Positions 7,750 through 17,240 of a stretch of 64,000 nt of DNA are shown here, one piece after another (the stretch's first letter is position 1; each line of letters begins with the position of its first letter). The stretch comes from an uncultured Bacilli bacterium. Its GTDB lineage: Bacteria; Bacillota_I; Bacilli_A; RF39; UBA660. The position numbers and the translations under genes were made by a program. The stretch spans positions 1-64,000 of the forward strand of contig CAKPHY010000003.1 of the NCBI GenBank assembly GCA_934162285.1. The letters run 5' to 3'. The notes under the pieces were generated by a model. That model made no database searches and was not told the DNA's origin. It was given only the letters and a program-made list of their open reading frames with translations.

Positions 7750-10700
7750 TGATGAATGCTAATGATTTTGAAGGCATAAGAATAGCCATTGCCTCACCAG
7801 AAAAAATAAGATCTTGGTCTTATGGTGAAGTAAAAAAAGCTGAAACAATCAATTATCGTACCTTGAAACCAGAAAGAGATGGCCTTTTCTGTGAAAAGAT
7901 ATTTGGTCCAACAAAAGATTTTGAATGTTCATGTGGTAAATACAAACGTGTAAGATATCAAAATGTTGTTTGTGATAAGTGTGGAGTTGAAGTAACTCGT
8001 TCTAAAGTTCGTCGTGAAAGAATGGGACATATTGAACTTGCAACTCCTGTTTCTCACATTTGGTTTTTTAAAGGTGTTCCTTCACGTATGGGACTTGTTC
8101 TTGATATGTCTCCACGTGATTTGGAAGAAGTTTTATACTTTGTTTCTTATGTAGTTCTTGATCCAGGAGCTGCTCCATTAGAAAAGAAACAAACTATTTC
8201 AGATAAAGAATATCGAGTATACTATGAAAAATATGGTAATACATTCCGTGTAGGTATGGGTGCTGAAGCCATAAAAGAACTATTAAAAGAAGTAGATTTA
8301 GAACGTGAAGTTGCTGAAATTCGTAAAGAAATAGATTCTATTAAAGAAAGTAGCAGTCAAAAACGTATTCGTTTAATTAAACGCTTAGACGTCTTAGATG
8401 CATTCTTAAAATCAGGAAATCGTCCTGAATGGATGATTTTAGATGCTCTACCAGTAATTCCACCAGAATTACGTCCTATGATTCAATTGGATGGTGGTAG
8501 ATTTGCAACATCTGATTTAAATGATTTATATCGTCGTGTTATCAATCGTAATAATCGTTTAAAGAAATTAATTGAATTAGGTGCTCCAAGCATAATTATT
8601 CAAAATGAAAAACGTATGTTACAAGAAGCTGTAGATGCTTTATTTGATAATGGTCGTCGTGGTCGTAATGTAACAGGAGCTGGAAATCGTCCATTAAAAT
8701 CTTTATCAAGTATGTTAAAAGGAAAACAAGGTCGTTTCCGTCAAAACTTACTTGGTAAACGTGTAGATTATTCTGGTCGTTCAGTAATCGTCGTTGGACC
8801 AACATTAAAAATGTATGAATGTGGTATTCCTAAAGAAATGGCTTTAGAATTATTTAAACCACATGTAATAAATGGACTTGTTAGTAAAGAAATTGCTTCA
8901 AATATTAAAGCAGCTAAAAAAATGATTGAAAATCAAGATCCAAAAGTATGGGATATTGTTGAAGAAAAGATTAAAGAACATCCAGTTCTATTAAACCGTG
9001 CTCCAACATTACACCGTTTAGGTATTCAAGCATTCGAACCAAAACTAATTGATGGTCGTGTAATTCGTTTACATCCACTTGTATGTTCAGCATTTAATGC
9101 CGACTTCGATGGTGACCAAATGGCTGTTCACTTACCTATAAGTGAAGAAGCTCAAGCTGAAGCTCGTATATTAATGCTTGGTGCTAATAATATTTTAAGT
9201 CCAAAGGATGGAAAACCAATCGTAACTCCATCTCAGGATATGGTTTTAGGTAACTACTATATTTCTAAAGAAAAAGCAGGACTTCCAGGTGAAGGTCGTG
9301 TATTCAAAGATGATAGTGAAGTATTAATGGCTTATGAAAGAAGAGAAATAACTCTTCATACTCGTATTGCGTTACCTGTAAAATCATTTAAACATAAATT
9401 ATTCCCAGATAAATATAAAGATTGTTATTTAGTAACTACTCCAGGTAAAATTATTTTCAATGAAGCATTCCCTGATACTTTCCAATACATTAATGATGCA
9501 TCAGAAGAAAATATTACTAATGTAACACCTGCTAAATACTTCTTAGCTAAGGGAACAAATATAAGAGAAGCAATTGCTGAAATGCCTTTAGTAGAGCCAT
9601 TTAATAAAGGAGCTTTAGGAAAGTTAATTGCTCAAATATATAAGAGATATCAAACAACAGAAACTTCTGTAATGCTTGATAAAATTAAAAACTTAGGTTT
9701 CAAATATTCAACATTATCAGGAATTTCTATTTCAATCGATGATATTCAAGAAAGTAAAATTAAACCAGAAGTAATTAAACGTAGTCAAGAATTAGTTGAT
9801 CAAGTTAATAAACAATTTAAACGTGGTTTAATTACTAATCAAGAGCGATATGAAAAAGTTATTCAAATTTGGTCAAGTGCTAAAAGTGAAATTTCTAAAG
9901 AATTAGGTCAAATGATTAAAGAAAACAAAGATAACTCCGTAGCTATGATGATTGATTCAAAAGCCCGTGGTGATATCGGTTCTTTAACTCAGTTAGTTGG
10001 TATGCGTGGTTTGTTCACTAAGCCAACTGGAGACTTTATCGAAATCCCAGTACTTTCAAACTTTGCTGAAGGAGTAACTATTTCTGAATTCTTCTTGTCA
10101 ACACACGGTGCTAGAAAAGGTGCTGTAGATACAGCCTTAAAAACAGCCGATGCCGGATATTTAACGAGACGTCTTGTTGATGTTGTTCAAGATATTATCG
10201 TTCGTGAAGAAGATTGTGGCACTGATGATGGTGTTGAAGTAAGAGCTTTTGTTAATGAAAAAGATGGATCAATTGTTGAAAAACTTGAAACTCGTATTTT
10301 AGGTCGTTTCACAAGTAAAAAAGTAATTAATCCAACAACAGGAGAAGTAATAGTTCCAGAAAATACATATTTAACAGAACAATTAGTTGATAAAATCATG
10401 AAAGCTGGCGTTGAAGCTGTTTCAATTAGAACAGTCTTAACCTGTAAGAGTGACCATGGTGTTTGTCAAAAATGTTATGGTCGTAACTTAGCAACAGGTT
10501 CTATGGTTGAAGTTGGTGAAGCTGTAGGTATAATGGCAGCTCAATCAATCGGAGAACCAGGAACACAGTTAACAATGCGTAACTTCAATACTGGTGGTGT
10601 AGCCGGTGGCGATGATATCACTCAAGGTTTACCACGTGTTGAAGAAGTATTCGAAGCTCGTAATCCAAAAGGAAAAGCTACAATTTCAGAAATCAATGGT

Positions 10701-11390
10701 GTTGTTACAGCAATTGAAGAAGAAAATGGTAAATTTGTAATAAGTGTTAAAAATGATGTTGAAACTCGTGAACACGTAACTAACTATGGTACTAAACCAG
10801 TAGTTAAAATCGGTGACGAAGTTAAAGCAGGAGGACGTTTAACACATGGACCTATTAATCCAAAAGAATTATTAAGTGTTACGGATCCAATAACTGTTCA
10901 ACAATATATTTTACTTGAAATTCAAAAAGTTTATGGTTCTACTGGTGTAGATATCAATGATAAACACATTGAAGTAATGGCTCGTCGTATGATTAACAAA
11001 ATTAAAATTGTTAATTCTGGTGATTCATTATTCTTACCAGGAACAATGGTAGATATAAGAGAATTTACTAAAGCAAATACAAGCTTAATTCTTGAAGGCA
11101 AAATTCCAGCAACTGGTAACCCAGTATTGCTTGGTATAACTAAGGCTTCATTAGAAACTGATTCATTCTTATCAGCAGCTTCATTCCAAGAAACTACACG
11201 TATCTTAACTGATGCGGCTATTCATGGAAAAGTTGATCACTTACAAGGATTAAAAGAAAATGTTATTATTGGTAAACTAATTCCAGCCGGAACTGGTGCT
11301 CGTAAATATCGTGATGTAAGTTATACAATGGAAAATGAAATCGTTGATGATGAACCATTAGATGCTTTAGAACAAGAACTAATGGATTAA
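7749..11390 (+). CDS. rpoC: DNA-directed RNA polymerase beta' subunit
   Basis: A 1213-residue catalytic subunit. The N-terminal zinc ribbon CSCGKYKRVRYQNVVCDKCG lies at about residues 60-79. The Mg-binding catalytic motif NADFDGDQM is at residues 450-458, trigger-loop region MRGLFTKPTGDFIEIP is intact, and the second zinc site uses CGTDDG and CKSDHGVCQKCYGR. The ATG overlaps the rpoB stop by one base, with a second in-frame ATG immediately after. The size is that of a Gram-positive RpoC without large insertions. A strong terminator follows. Confidence 0.98.
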   Translation: MMNANDFEGIRIAIASPEKIRSWSYGEVKKAETINYRTLKPERDGLFCEKIFGPTKDFECSCGKYKRVRYQNVVCDKCGVEVTRSKVRRERMGHIELATPVSHIWFFKGVPSRMGLVLDMSPRDLEEVLYFVSYVVLDPGAAPLEKKQTISDKEYRVYYEKYGNTFRVGMGAEAIKELLKEVDLEREVAEIRKEIDSIKESSSQKRIRLIKRLDVLDAFLKSGNRPEWMILDALPVIPPELRPMIQLDGGRFATSDLNDLYRRVINRNNRLKKLIELGAPSIIIQNEKRMLQEAVDALFDNGRRGRNVTGAGNRPLKSLSSMLKGKQGRFRQNLLGKRVDYSGRSVIVVGPTLKMYECGIPKEMALELFKPHVINGLVSKEIASNIKAAKKMIENQDPKVWDIVEEKIKEHPVLLNRAPTLHRLGIQAFEPKLIDGRVIRLHPLVCSAFNADFDGDQMAVHLPISEEAQAEARILMLGANNILSPKDGKPIVTPSQDMVLGNYYISKEKAGLPGEGRVFKDDSEVLMAYERREITLHTRIALPVKSFKHKLFPDKYKDCYLVTTPGKIIFNEAFPDTFQYINDASEENITNVTPAKYFLAKGTNIREAIAEMPLVEPFNKGALGKLIAQIYKRYQTTETSVMLDKIKNLGFKYSTLSGISISIDDIQESKIKPEVIKRSQELVDQVNKQFKRGLITNQERYEKVIQIWSSAKSEISKELGQMIKENKDNSVAMMIDSKARGDIGSLTQLVGMRGLFTKPTGDFIEIPVLSNFAEGVTISEFFLSTHGARKGAVDTALKTADAGYLTRRLVDVVQDIIVREEDCGTDDGVEVRAFVNEKDGSIVEKLETRILGRFTSKKVINPTTGEVIVPENTYLTEQLVDKIMKAGVEAVSIRTVLTCKSDHGVCQKCYGRNLATGSMVEVGEAVGIMAAQSIGEPGTQLTMRNFNTGGVAGGDDITQGLPRVEEVFEARNPKGKATISEINGVVTAIEEENGKFVISVKNDVETREHVTNYGTKPVVKIGDEVKAGGRLTHGPINPKELLSVTDPITVQQYILLEIQKVYGSTGVDINDKHIEVMARRMINKIKIVNSGDSLFLPGTMVDIREFTKANTSLILEGKIPATGNPVLLGITKASLETDSFLSAASFQETTRILTDAAIHGKVDHLQGLKENVIIGKLIPAGTGARKYRDVSYTMENEIVDDEPLDALEQELMD

Positions 11391-11394
11391 AGAT

Positions 11395-11423
11395 AACAGA
11401 CATAAATTATGTCTGTTTTTCTT
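11395..11423 (+). terminator. Terminator of the rpoBC operon
   Basis: ACAGACATAA (11396-11405) pairs with TTATGTCTGT (11407-11416), followed by TTTTTC. The intrinsic terminator starts five bases after the rpoC stop. Confidence 0.85.
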
Positions 11424-11432
11424 TATCTAAAG

Positions 11433-11460
11433 TTGAAAAAAAATAAAATTATGCTATAAT
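11433..11460 (+). promoter_or_regulatory. Promoter with ultra-short leader before the 214-aa gene
   Basis: TTGAAA (11433-11438), 16 bases, TGCTATAAT (extended -10, TATAAT 11455-11460). The Shine-Dalgarno sequence GGTGAT (11466-11471) lies at the predicted transcription start, leaving a leader of about ten bases. Confidence 0.75.
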
Positions 11461-11476
11461 GAAAATGGTGATAAAA

Positions 11477-12121
11477 ATGGAAGAATATAGAAGTCATGTT
11501 GCAGGTATCGTTAATAAAATATGTGGTTTATATCCAGAAATTGATCATGATGCCTACTTGAATCAAGTTTTAAATATAAAATTAGTTGAAAATGAAGATG
11601 TAACTGATAAAAAACCTTTATTTTTTGACCCTATAAGTGGAACAATAAAAGTAAATTCTTTAGAAATAGCAACCGGAAAATATGATTTAGACTATTATAT
11701 GACAGTAGCTATGCTTATGATGCGTTATCCATATAATAATGAATTAGATGGAATAAGATATGGCTTTAATTCTGGTATTGCTAATAGTTTAGTCGGTAAT
11801 ACCATTTTAGAAACTTCAAATGAATTAGAAAATGGTATTGATATATATGAACCATTACGTGATTGTGTTCAAGACTTAAATAATAAAATAGGAGCTGATG
11901 CTACAATTAGATTATGTTCATCAATAACATTAGAAGATTTTGCAACTTATTATAGTGAAATAGGTTTGCAAAGTTTAGAAGAATTTTTAGATCAAACCAC
12001 TTATTTATTAAAAAATGGTATAAATATAACTGAAAAACAATCAGAAGGACTAGTAACTGATATTAAAAATAGTCAGCCAGCTGTTGAAATTGCTTTAAAT
12101 CCTGCTAAAAGTTTAGGTTAA
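11477..12121 (+). CDS. Hypothetical protein (214 aa) between rpoC and pheS
   Basis: I do not recognise this family. It is a soluble, mostly helical, acidic protein with no signal peptide, membrane segment or familiar catalytic motif. The start is ATG 11477 (MEEYRSHVAG). An in-frame ATG at 11459 overlaps the -10 box and would lie outside the transcript. GGTGAT is five bases upstream of the chosen start. It is a single-gene unit with its own promoter, between the rpoBC terminator and the T-box of pheST. Codon use matches its housekeeping neighbours. Confidence 0.75.
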   Translation: MEEYRSHVAGIVNKICGLYPEIDHDAYLNQVLNIKLVENEDVTDKKPLFFDPISGTIKVNSLEIATGKYDLDYYMTVAMLMMRYPYNNELDGIRYGFNSGIANSLVGNTILETSNELENGIDIYEPLRDCVQDLNNKIGADATIRLCSSITLEDFATYYSEIGLQSLEEFLDQTTYLLKNGINITEKQSEGLVTDIKNSQPAVEIALNPAKSLG

Positions 12122-12124
12122 TGG

Positions 12125-12153
12125 TTGATTTTAATATTTAAATATTGTATAAT
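12125..12153 (+). promoter_or_regulatory. Promoter of the T-box-pheST operon
   Basis: TTGATT (12125-12130), 17 bases, TATAAT (12148-12153), three bases after the stop of the preceding gene. Confidence 0.75.
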
Positions 12154-12167
12154 TTAGTTAATTTTTA

Positions 12168-12364
12168 AAGCGATGAAGAGAAGTAGTAATATTTGGAATG
12201 TTTAAAGAGAGTCAAAGGTTGGTGGAATTTGATAACAAGATAAATATGAATTCGTCTTGGAGCATTATATTTAAAAAATATAACGATGACGCGTTTTAGT
12301 CAAAGAGTAAAAATTAAGGTGGTACCACGAGCAATTCGTCCTTTGGGGATGAATTGCTTTTTTT
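12168..12364 (+). ncRNA. T-box leader specific for tRNA-Phe
   Basis: The typical layout is complete. An AGTA-containing specifier stem starts at about 12168, with the candidate specifier codon TTC (Phe) at 12251-12253 in GAATTC. The antiterminator motif AAGGTGGTACCACG is at 12316-12329. A terminator hairpin follows (GCAATTCGTCC with GGATGAATTGC, about 12331-12357, then a T run). Uncharged tRNA-Phe is known to stabilise the antiterminator and switch on the downstream synthetase genes. Confidence 0.93.
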
Positions 12365-12377
12365 ATAGGAGGAAAAA

Positions 12378-13430
12378 ATGTTAGAAGAAATTAAAAAAAT
12401 TCAAAATGAATTAGAATCTAAAATATCTAATGTTAAAAATATGGAAGATTTAAATAATCTTAAAACCTATTATTTAGGTAAAAAGGGAGTTGTATCAGCT
12501 CTAGGCCCAATGATGGCTAGTTTAAATGCCTTAGAAAAAAAAGAGTGTGGTTTAAAATTAAATGAGTTGAAAAATTCTATAAATGAAGCATTAGAAACAA
12601 TACGTGTTAAATACGAAAACGAAGAAATGAATAAAAAATTAGAAAGTGAAAAAATCGATGTAACTTTACCAGCAACTAAAATTCGTGTTGGAGCACCTAA
12701 TCCTTTAGAAAAAATAATTGAAGAAGTTGAAGAATTATTTATTTCTATGGGATATGATGTTGTAGATGGCCCAGAAATTGAAGAAGATCATTACAATTTT
12801 GAACTTTTAAATATTCCTAAAGGACATCCTGCTCGCGATGCTCAAGACACTTTCTATATTGAAGATGAAAATGTTTTACTTCGTAGTCAAACTTCACCAG
12901 TTCAAGCTCGTACTATGTTAGCAGCACATGGATCGAAACCAATTAGAATGATTTGTCCAGGAAAAACTTATCGTCGTGATAACGATGATGCAACGCATTC
13001 TCATCAATTTATGCAAATTGAAGGTTTATTAGTTGATAAAAATGTTAGTTTAAGTGATTTAAAAGGTACTTTTGATGTCGTTGCTAAGCGTTTATTTGGT
13101 GAAGATGTTGAAACCCGTTTTAGACCTAGTTATTATCAATTCACTGAACCATCAGTAGAAACTGATATTAGTTGTTTTAATTGCCATGGTAAAGGATGCA
13201 ATATTTGTAAGAATACTGGATGGATTACCGTTTCGGGAGCTGGTATTGTTCATCCTAATGTTTTAAGAAATTGTGGATATGATCCTGATGTTTGGACGGG
13301 TTTCGCTTTTGGTTTTGGTGCTGAAAGATTAGCTATGTTAAAATATGGCATTAATGATATACGTACATTCTATATGACAGATTTAAGAGAAGCAAATGCC
13401 TTTGAAAGAGAGGAGAGTCATAATGATTAG
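12378..13430 (+). CDS. pheS: Phenylalanine-tRNA ligase alpha subunit
   Basis: A 350-residue catalytic subunit of the (alpha-beta)2 class II synthetase. An N-terminal coiled coil (about 1-90) binds tRNA. The class II core includes GHPARDAQDTFYI, LLRSQTSPVQ (motif 2 region) and the C-terminal GFGAERLAMLKYGINDIR (motif 3). The Cys-rich segment CHGKGCNICKNTGW is usual for this family. It starts behind AGGAGG just after the T-box terminator and overlaps pheT by eight bases. Confidence 0.97.
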   Translation: MLEEIKKIQNELESKISNVKNMEDLNNLKTYYLGKKGVVSALGPMMASLNALEKKECGLKLNELKNSINEALETIRVKYENEEMNKKLESEKIDVTLPATKIRVGAPNPLEKIIEEVEELFISMGYDVVDGPEIEEDHYNFELLNIPKGHPARDAQDTFYIEDENVLLRSQTSPVQARTMLAAHGSKPIRMICPGKTYRRDNDDATHSHQFMQIEGLLVDKNVSLSDLKGTFDVVAKRLFGEDVETRFRPSYYQFTEPSVETDISCFNCHGKGCNICKNTGWITVSGAGIVHPNVLRNCGYDPDVWTGFAFGFGAERLAMLKYGINDIRTFYMTDLREANAFEREESHND

Positions 13431-15792
13431 TTTAGATTGGGTTAAAGATTATATAGATATATCTGATCAAGATTTAAAAGAACTTGCTGTTAAAATTACT
13501 AAAGCTGGTATAAACATTGAAAAAGTAATAACTAATCATATTGATAATTTAGTTATAGGTGAAGTGGTAGATTGCGTTGATCATCCAAATAGTGATCACT
13601 TACACGTTTGCCAAGTAAATGTTGGTAATGAATTAGTGCAAATTGTATGTGGAGCTAGTAATGTAAGAAAAGGTCTTAAAGTTATTGTTGCTTTACCAGG
13701 AGCTGTTTTACCAGGTAATTTTGTAATTCAAAAAGGTAAAATTCGCGATGTTGAATCAAATGGTATGTTATGTGCTTTATTCGAGTTAGGCTTAGAAGAA
13801 AAAACCGAAGAAAATTATAACAAAGGAATCTGTGAATTACCAAGTGAAGCTAAAGTTGGAATGGATCCTTTAAAATATCTAGGATTAGAAGATACTTTGT
13901 ATGAACTTGATATTCATAAACACCGCAATAACGATTGTTATTATCACATCGGTTTTGCTTATGAAATCGGGGCTATTTTAAATCGTCCTGTGACATTACC
14001 TAATCATGATTTTACTGAAATAAGTGATAACATAAATGAACATTTTAGTTTAAAAGTAGAAACTAGTAAATGTCCTTATTATTTAGCTAAAATGGTAACC
14101 GGAGTAGAAATAAAAGAATCTCCAGATTTTATCAAGAAAAGATTAACAAGTGCTGGCATGCGTCCAATTAATAATGTTGTTGATATTTCTAACTATGTTA
14201 TGCTTGAATATGGTCAACCAATGCACTTCTTTGATTATGATAAATTAGGTAATAAAATTGTTGTAAGAGATGCTTATTCTAATGAAAAAATAATTACTTT
14301 AGATAATAAAGAAAGAGTATTAAAAGCATCAGATATTGTTATTACAGATGGAACTAAACCTGTTTGTATAGCAGGAGTTATGGGTGGCTTAAATACTGAA
14401 GTAGATCAAACAACTAAAACAATTTTAATTGAAAGTGCGATTTTTGATGCTACAAGTATCCGTTATACAGCTAATAATTTAAATCTAAAAAGTGAAGCTT
14501 CTATAAGATATGGTAAAGGATTAAATTATGAATATACCTTAGAAGCCTTGTTAAGAGCTTGTTCATTACTTCAAAAATATGCTAATGCTAAAATTCTTAC
14601 TGGTATTGTTAAACATGATCAAGTTAATAAAGAGCCAAAGATTGTTAAATTTAAAACTGAAGCTGTTAATAAAATGCTAGGTATTACTATTGATACTAAA
14701 GATATGGAAGTAGAATTAAATCGTCTAGGCTTCCCATATGTATTAAACGTTAATGAATTTACTGTTACGATTCCAGCTCGTCGTTTAGATATTGATCCGA
14801 ATGTTAATGATATTGCTGAAGAAATTGGTAGACTTTATGGTTATCATAATTTAGTTTCAACTTTACCAAAAGTCGAAATAAAAAAAGGTGAATATGTTGG
14901 TGATGTTCGCTTAAGAAAAACAATTTCTAAACGTCTACGTGCTTTAGGATTAAATGAATGCAAAACTTATACTTTAGTTTCTAAAGAAATGGCTGAACGT
15001 TTTAAATATGAAAATAAAGAATGTATTTATTTACCAAATCCATTAAGTGCTGATAAAGCTGTAATTAGAACAACTTTAATTCCTTCACTTATGAATGTTT
15101 ATGAATATAATAAAGCCCGTAAAGTAGAAGATATCTTTTTATATGAAATTGCTAAAACTTATGATGTTAAATACAATGAAGATACTAAAATAGCTGGTCT
15201 TGTTTATGGTAATGCTATAAATAATAGTTGGCAAGGTAACTATAAAGCTGACTTCTATTATTTAAAAGGCGTTGTTTGCAACTTACTTGAATATTTAGGA
15301 TTTAAAAATCGTTTTACATTTGTACCTGCAATAATACCTGATTTACATCCAGGGATCAGTGCTCATATTTTATTAGATAATGAAGAAATTGGTATTATTG
15401 GTCGTATTAATCCTAATTTAGTTAAAGAAGAAGTTTATGTTTTTGAATTATCAATGAATAAACTTTTGAAACCTGTAAAACCAATAAAATACAAACCTTC
15501 AAGTAAATATCCAAGTATTATTAAAGATATGGCCTTTATTTTAGATAAAAACATTTTAAATCAAGATGTAATTAATACTATAAGAACTAATGGTGGCAGA
15601 TATTTAACTGATATTAAAGTCTTTGATTTATATCAAGGTGATAAAATTAGTTTAGATAAAAAATCAATTGCTTATTCATTAACATTTAATAGTAATGAAT
15701 CAACATTAAGTGATGAAGAAGTAACTACTATTTTTAATAAAATAATTGCTGCGGTTACTGATAAATTTAATGCCATTTTAAGAGATAAATAA
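13423..15792 (+). CDS. pheT: Phenylalanine-tRNA ligase beta subunit
   Basis: A 789-residue partner of PheS. The N-terminal tRNA-binding EMAP/OB domain (about 40-150) contains HPNSDHLHVCQVN. B3/B4 editing and B5 domains follow (INNVVDISNYVMLEYGQPMH), and a C-terminal anticodon-binding ferredoxin fold ends the protein (KYPSIIKDMAFILDK onwards). The start is ATG 13423 (MISLDWVKDY) behind GAGGAGAG. The in-frame ATG at 13396 lies inside pheS and is rejected. The gene overlaps pheS by eight bases. Confidence 0.96.
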   Translation: MISLDWVKDYIDISDQDLKELAVKITKAGINIEKVITNHIDNLVIGEVVDCVDHPNSDHLHVCQVNVGNELVQIVCGASNVRKGLKVIVALPGAVLPGNFVIQKGKIRDVESNGMLCALFELGLEEKTEENYNKGICELPSEAKVGMDPLKYLGLEDTLYELDIHKHRNNDCYYHIGFAYEIGAILNRPVTLPNHDFTEISDNINEHFSLKVETSKCPYYLAKMVTGVEIKESPDFIKKRLTSAGMRPINNVVDISNYVMLEYGQPMHFFDYDKLGNKIVVRDAYSNEKIITLDNKERVLKASDIVITDGTKPVCIAGVMGGLNTEVDQTTKTILIESAIFDATSIRYTANNLNLKSEASIRYGKGLNYEYTLEALLRACSLLQKYANAKILTGIVKHDQVNKEPKIVKFKTEAVNKMLGITIDTKDMEVELNRLGFPYVLNVNEFTVTIPARRLDIDPNVNDIAEEIGRLYGYHNLVSTLPKVEIKKGEYVGDVRLRKTISKRLRALGLNECKTYTLVSKEMAERFKYENKECIYLPNPLSADKAVIRTTLIPSLMNVYEYNKARKVEDIFLYEIAKTYDVKYNEDTKIAGLVYGNAINNSWQGNYKADFYYLKGVVCNLLEYLGFKNRFTFVPAIIPDLHPGISAHILLDNEEIGIIGRINPNLVKEEVYVFELSMNKLLKPVKPIKYKPSSKYPSIIKDMAFILDKNILNQDVINTIRTNGGRYLTDIKVFDLYQGDKISLDKKSIAYSLTFNSNESTLSDEEVTTIFNKIIAAVTDKFNAILRDK

Positions 15793-15807
15793 TTTTATCT
15801 CTTTTTT
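15781..15807 (+). terminator. Terminator of pheST
   Basis: AGAGATAAA (15781-15789) pairs with TTTATCTCT (15794-15802), followed by T residues. The pheT stop codon lies in the loop region. Confidence 0.85.
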
Positions 15808-15858
15808 GGTATAAAGAAATAAATTATTCATAGTATTAACTAGAATAAGGGTGAATAA

Positions 15859-17049
15859 ATGAAAAAAATAATTTTATGGTTGTTAGTTTTAATTCCTTGT
15901 TTCATTAAAGCTGATGGAGTTACTTATGAAGCAAGTATAGGTGACAATTATTATTCAACGCTTGAAGAAGCTTATGAAGCAGCTAAAACCGATGATGTAA
16001 TTGTACTAAGAAGTAATGTTTCTTTAGAAAAAACATTAGTTGTTTCTAAAAAAATTGTTATTAATATGAATGGTAAAAACATTCAAGCTAAACAAGAAGT
16101 TTTAAGTGTAAAAAATGGTAATTTAAAACTTACAGGAAAAGGAACAATTTTAGAAACAACACCTACACTTTATGGAATTTTACTTAGAGGTTCAAAAAGT
16201 GTAAACGATACTGATTACTCTATAGTTGAAGTAGGAAAAGATGTAACAGTAAAAGCGTGGGCTCCAATTTTTATTGATCACTATGATGCTGATAATAAAG
16301 TTTCTTATGGAGTTAAGGCCTTAATATATGGTAATCTTATTGGAACAGATAATCAAAGTGATAGCAGTGGTCCAGGTGTTTATATTAATGGCGACGTGAA
16401 AAATAAAACTAATTATCCTCAAGTTACACTTTATGATGGAGCTAGTATAACTGCAACCGGTCCGGGAATATATCAAGCTGGTTATGCTAAAACAATTGTT
16501 AATAAAGCAACTATTACAGGAATCGAATCAGGAATTGCTATTAAGTCTGGAATTCTAAATTTATTAGGTGCAACAATTAATGCAACAGGTGCTAAAAAAG
16601 ATCCTGTAGCTGCCAGTGGATCTGTAAATCCAACCGGGGCTGTTTTACAAATTGAATCTAATAAAGCTTATGCTGGTGATATGGAAATTACAATTGATGG
16701 TGGCACATATACTAGTAAAAATTCTTATGTAGTTGTTGAATATTTAGCTGAGGGAACTGATCAAACTCAAGTAAAAAGTTTTGAAATAAAATCAGGAAAA
16801 TTCACATCAGGCAGTGGCGTACCTATATTTTTACTATCAAGTTCTTTTAAAGAAAAATTTGGTAAATTTATAAAAGGTGGCGAATTTTCAGAAGATGTTA
16901 ATGGTTATAAAACTGTAAGTAAAGAATATGATATTGATATAGAAGAAGAAAAGAAAAGTCCATTTGGAATTATAATTGTAATAGTAGTTTTACTTGTAGC
17001 TGGTTATTTTGGTTATAAATATTATTTAAAAAATTATAAAAAATATTAA
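15859..17049 (+). CDS. Membrane-anchored beta-helix surface protein
   Basis: A 396-residue predicted extracellular protein. It has an N-terminal signal peptide (about 1-19, ending FIKA), a long region rich in short beta strands with recurring T/G/N turns suggesting a right-handed parallel beta-helix (about 40-350), and a single C-terminal membrane helix (about 366-385, GIIIVIVVLLVAGYFGY) with a Lys/Tyr-rich cytoplasmic end. There is no LPXTG motif. The STLEEAYEAAKTDDVIVL opening resembles surface proteins of gut Firmicutes. A role in adhesion or glycan contact is inference. It is single, between two terminators. Confidence 0.75.
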   Translation: MKKIILWLLVLIPCFIKADGVTYEASIGDNYYSTLEEAYEAAKTDDVIVLRSNVSLEKTLVVSKKIVINMNGKNIQAKQEVLSVKNGNLKLTGKGTILETTPTLYGILLRGSKSVNDTDYSIVEVGKDVTVKAWAPIFIDHYDADNKVSYGVKALIYGNLIGTDNQSDSSGPGVYINGDVKNKTNYPQVTLYDGASITATGPGIYQAGYAKTIVNKATITGIESGIAIKSGILNLLGATINATGAKKDPVAASGSVNPTGAVLQIESNKAYAGDMEITIDGGTYTSKNSYVVVEYLAEGTDQTQVKSFEIKSGKFTSGSGVPIFLLSSSFKEKFGKFIKGGEFSEDVNGYKTVSKEYDIDIEEEKKSPFGIIIVIVVLLVAGYFGYKYYLKNYKKY

Positions 17050-17059
17050 TATATTATAA

Positions 17060-17093
17060 AACTCATAATTATTAAATAATTATGGGTTTTTCT
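17060..17093 (+). terminator. Terminator after the beta-helix protein
   Basis: ACTCATAATTATT pairs with AATAATTATGGGT (hairpin 17060-17088), followed by TTTTTC. Confidence 0.8.
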
Positions 17094-17167
17094 TTGTGAA
17101 CAAATCTATAATTTAGTTAATATTATCTCAATAATAAGATATGATATTGAAAATAATTAACTTTTAA

Positions 17168-17195
17168 TTGACTTTATTATATTGATTATTATAAA
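17168..17195 (+). promoter_or_regulatory. Promoter of helD
   Basis: TTGACT (17168-17173), 16 bases, TATAAA (17190-17195). It lies 45 bases before the ATG at 17241. Confidence 0.6.
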
Positions 17196-17240
17196 ATTAT
17201 AAAGAAATTGCAAACTTTTATAATTTTAAAGGAGAGTAAA

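Noticed and set aside
7490..7789. Minus-strand open frame rich in His and Leu over the rpoB end
   Set aside because: It is the antisense reading of the acidic GAT/GAA-rich rpoB tail, which always gives such a frame.
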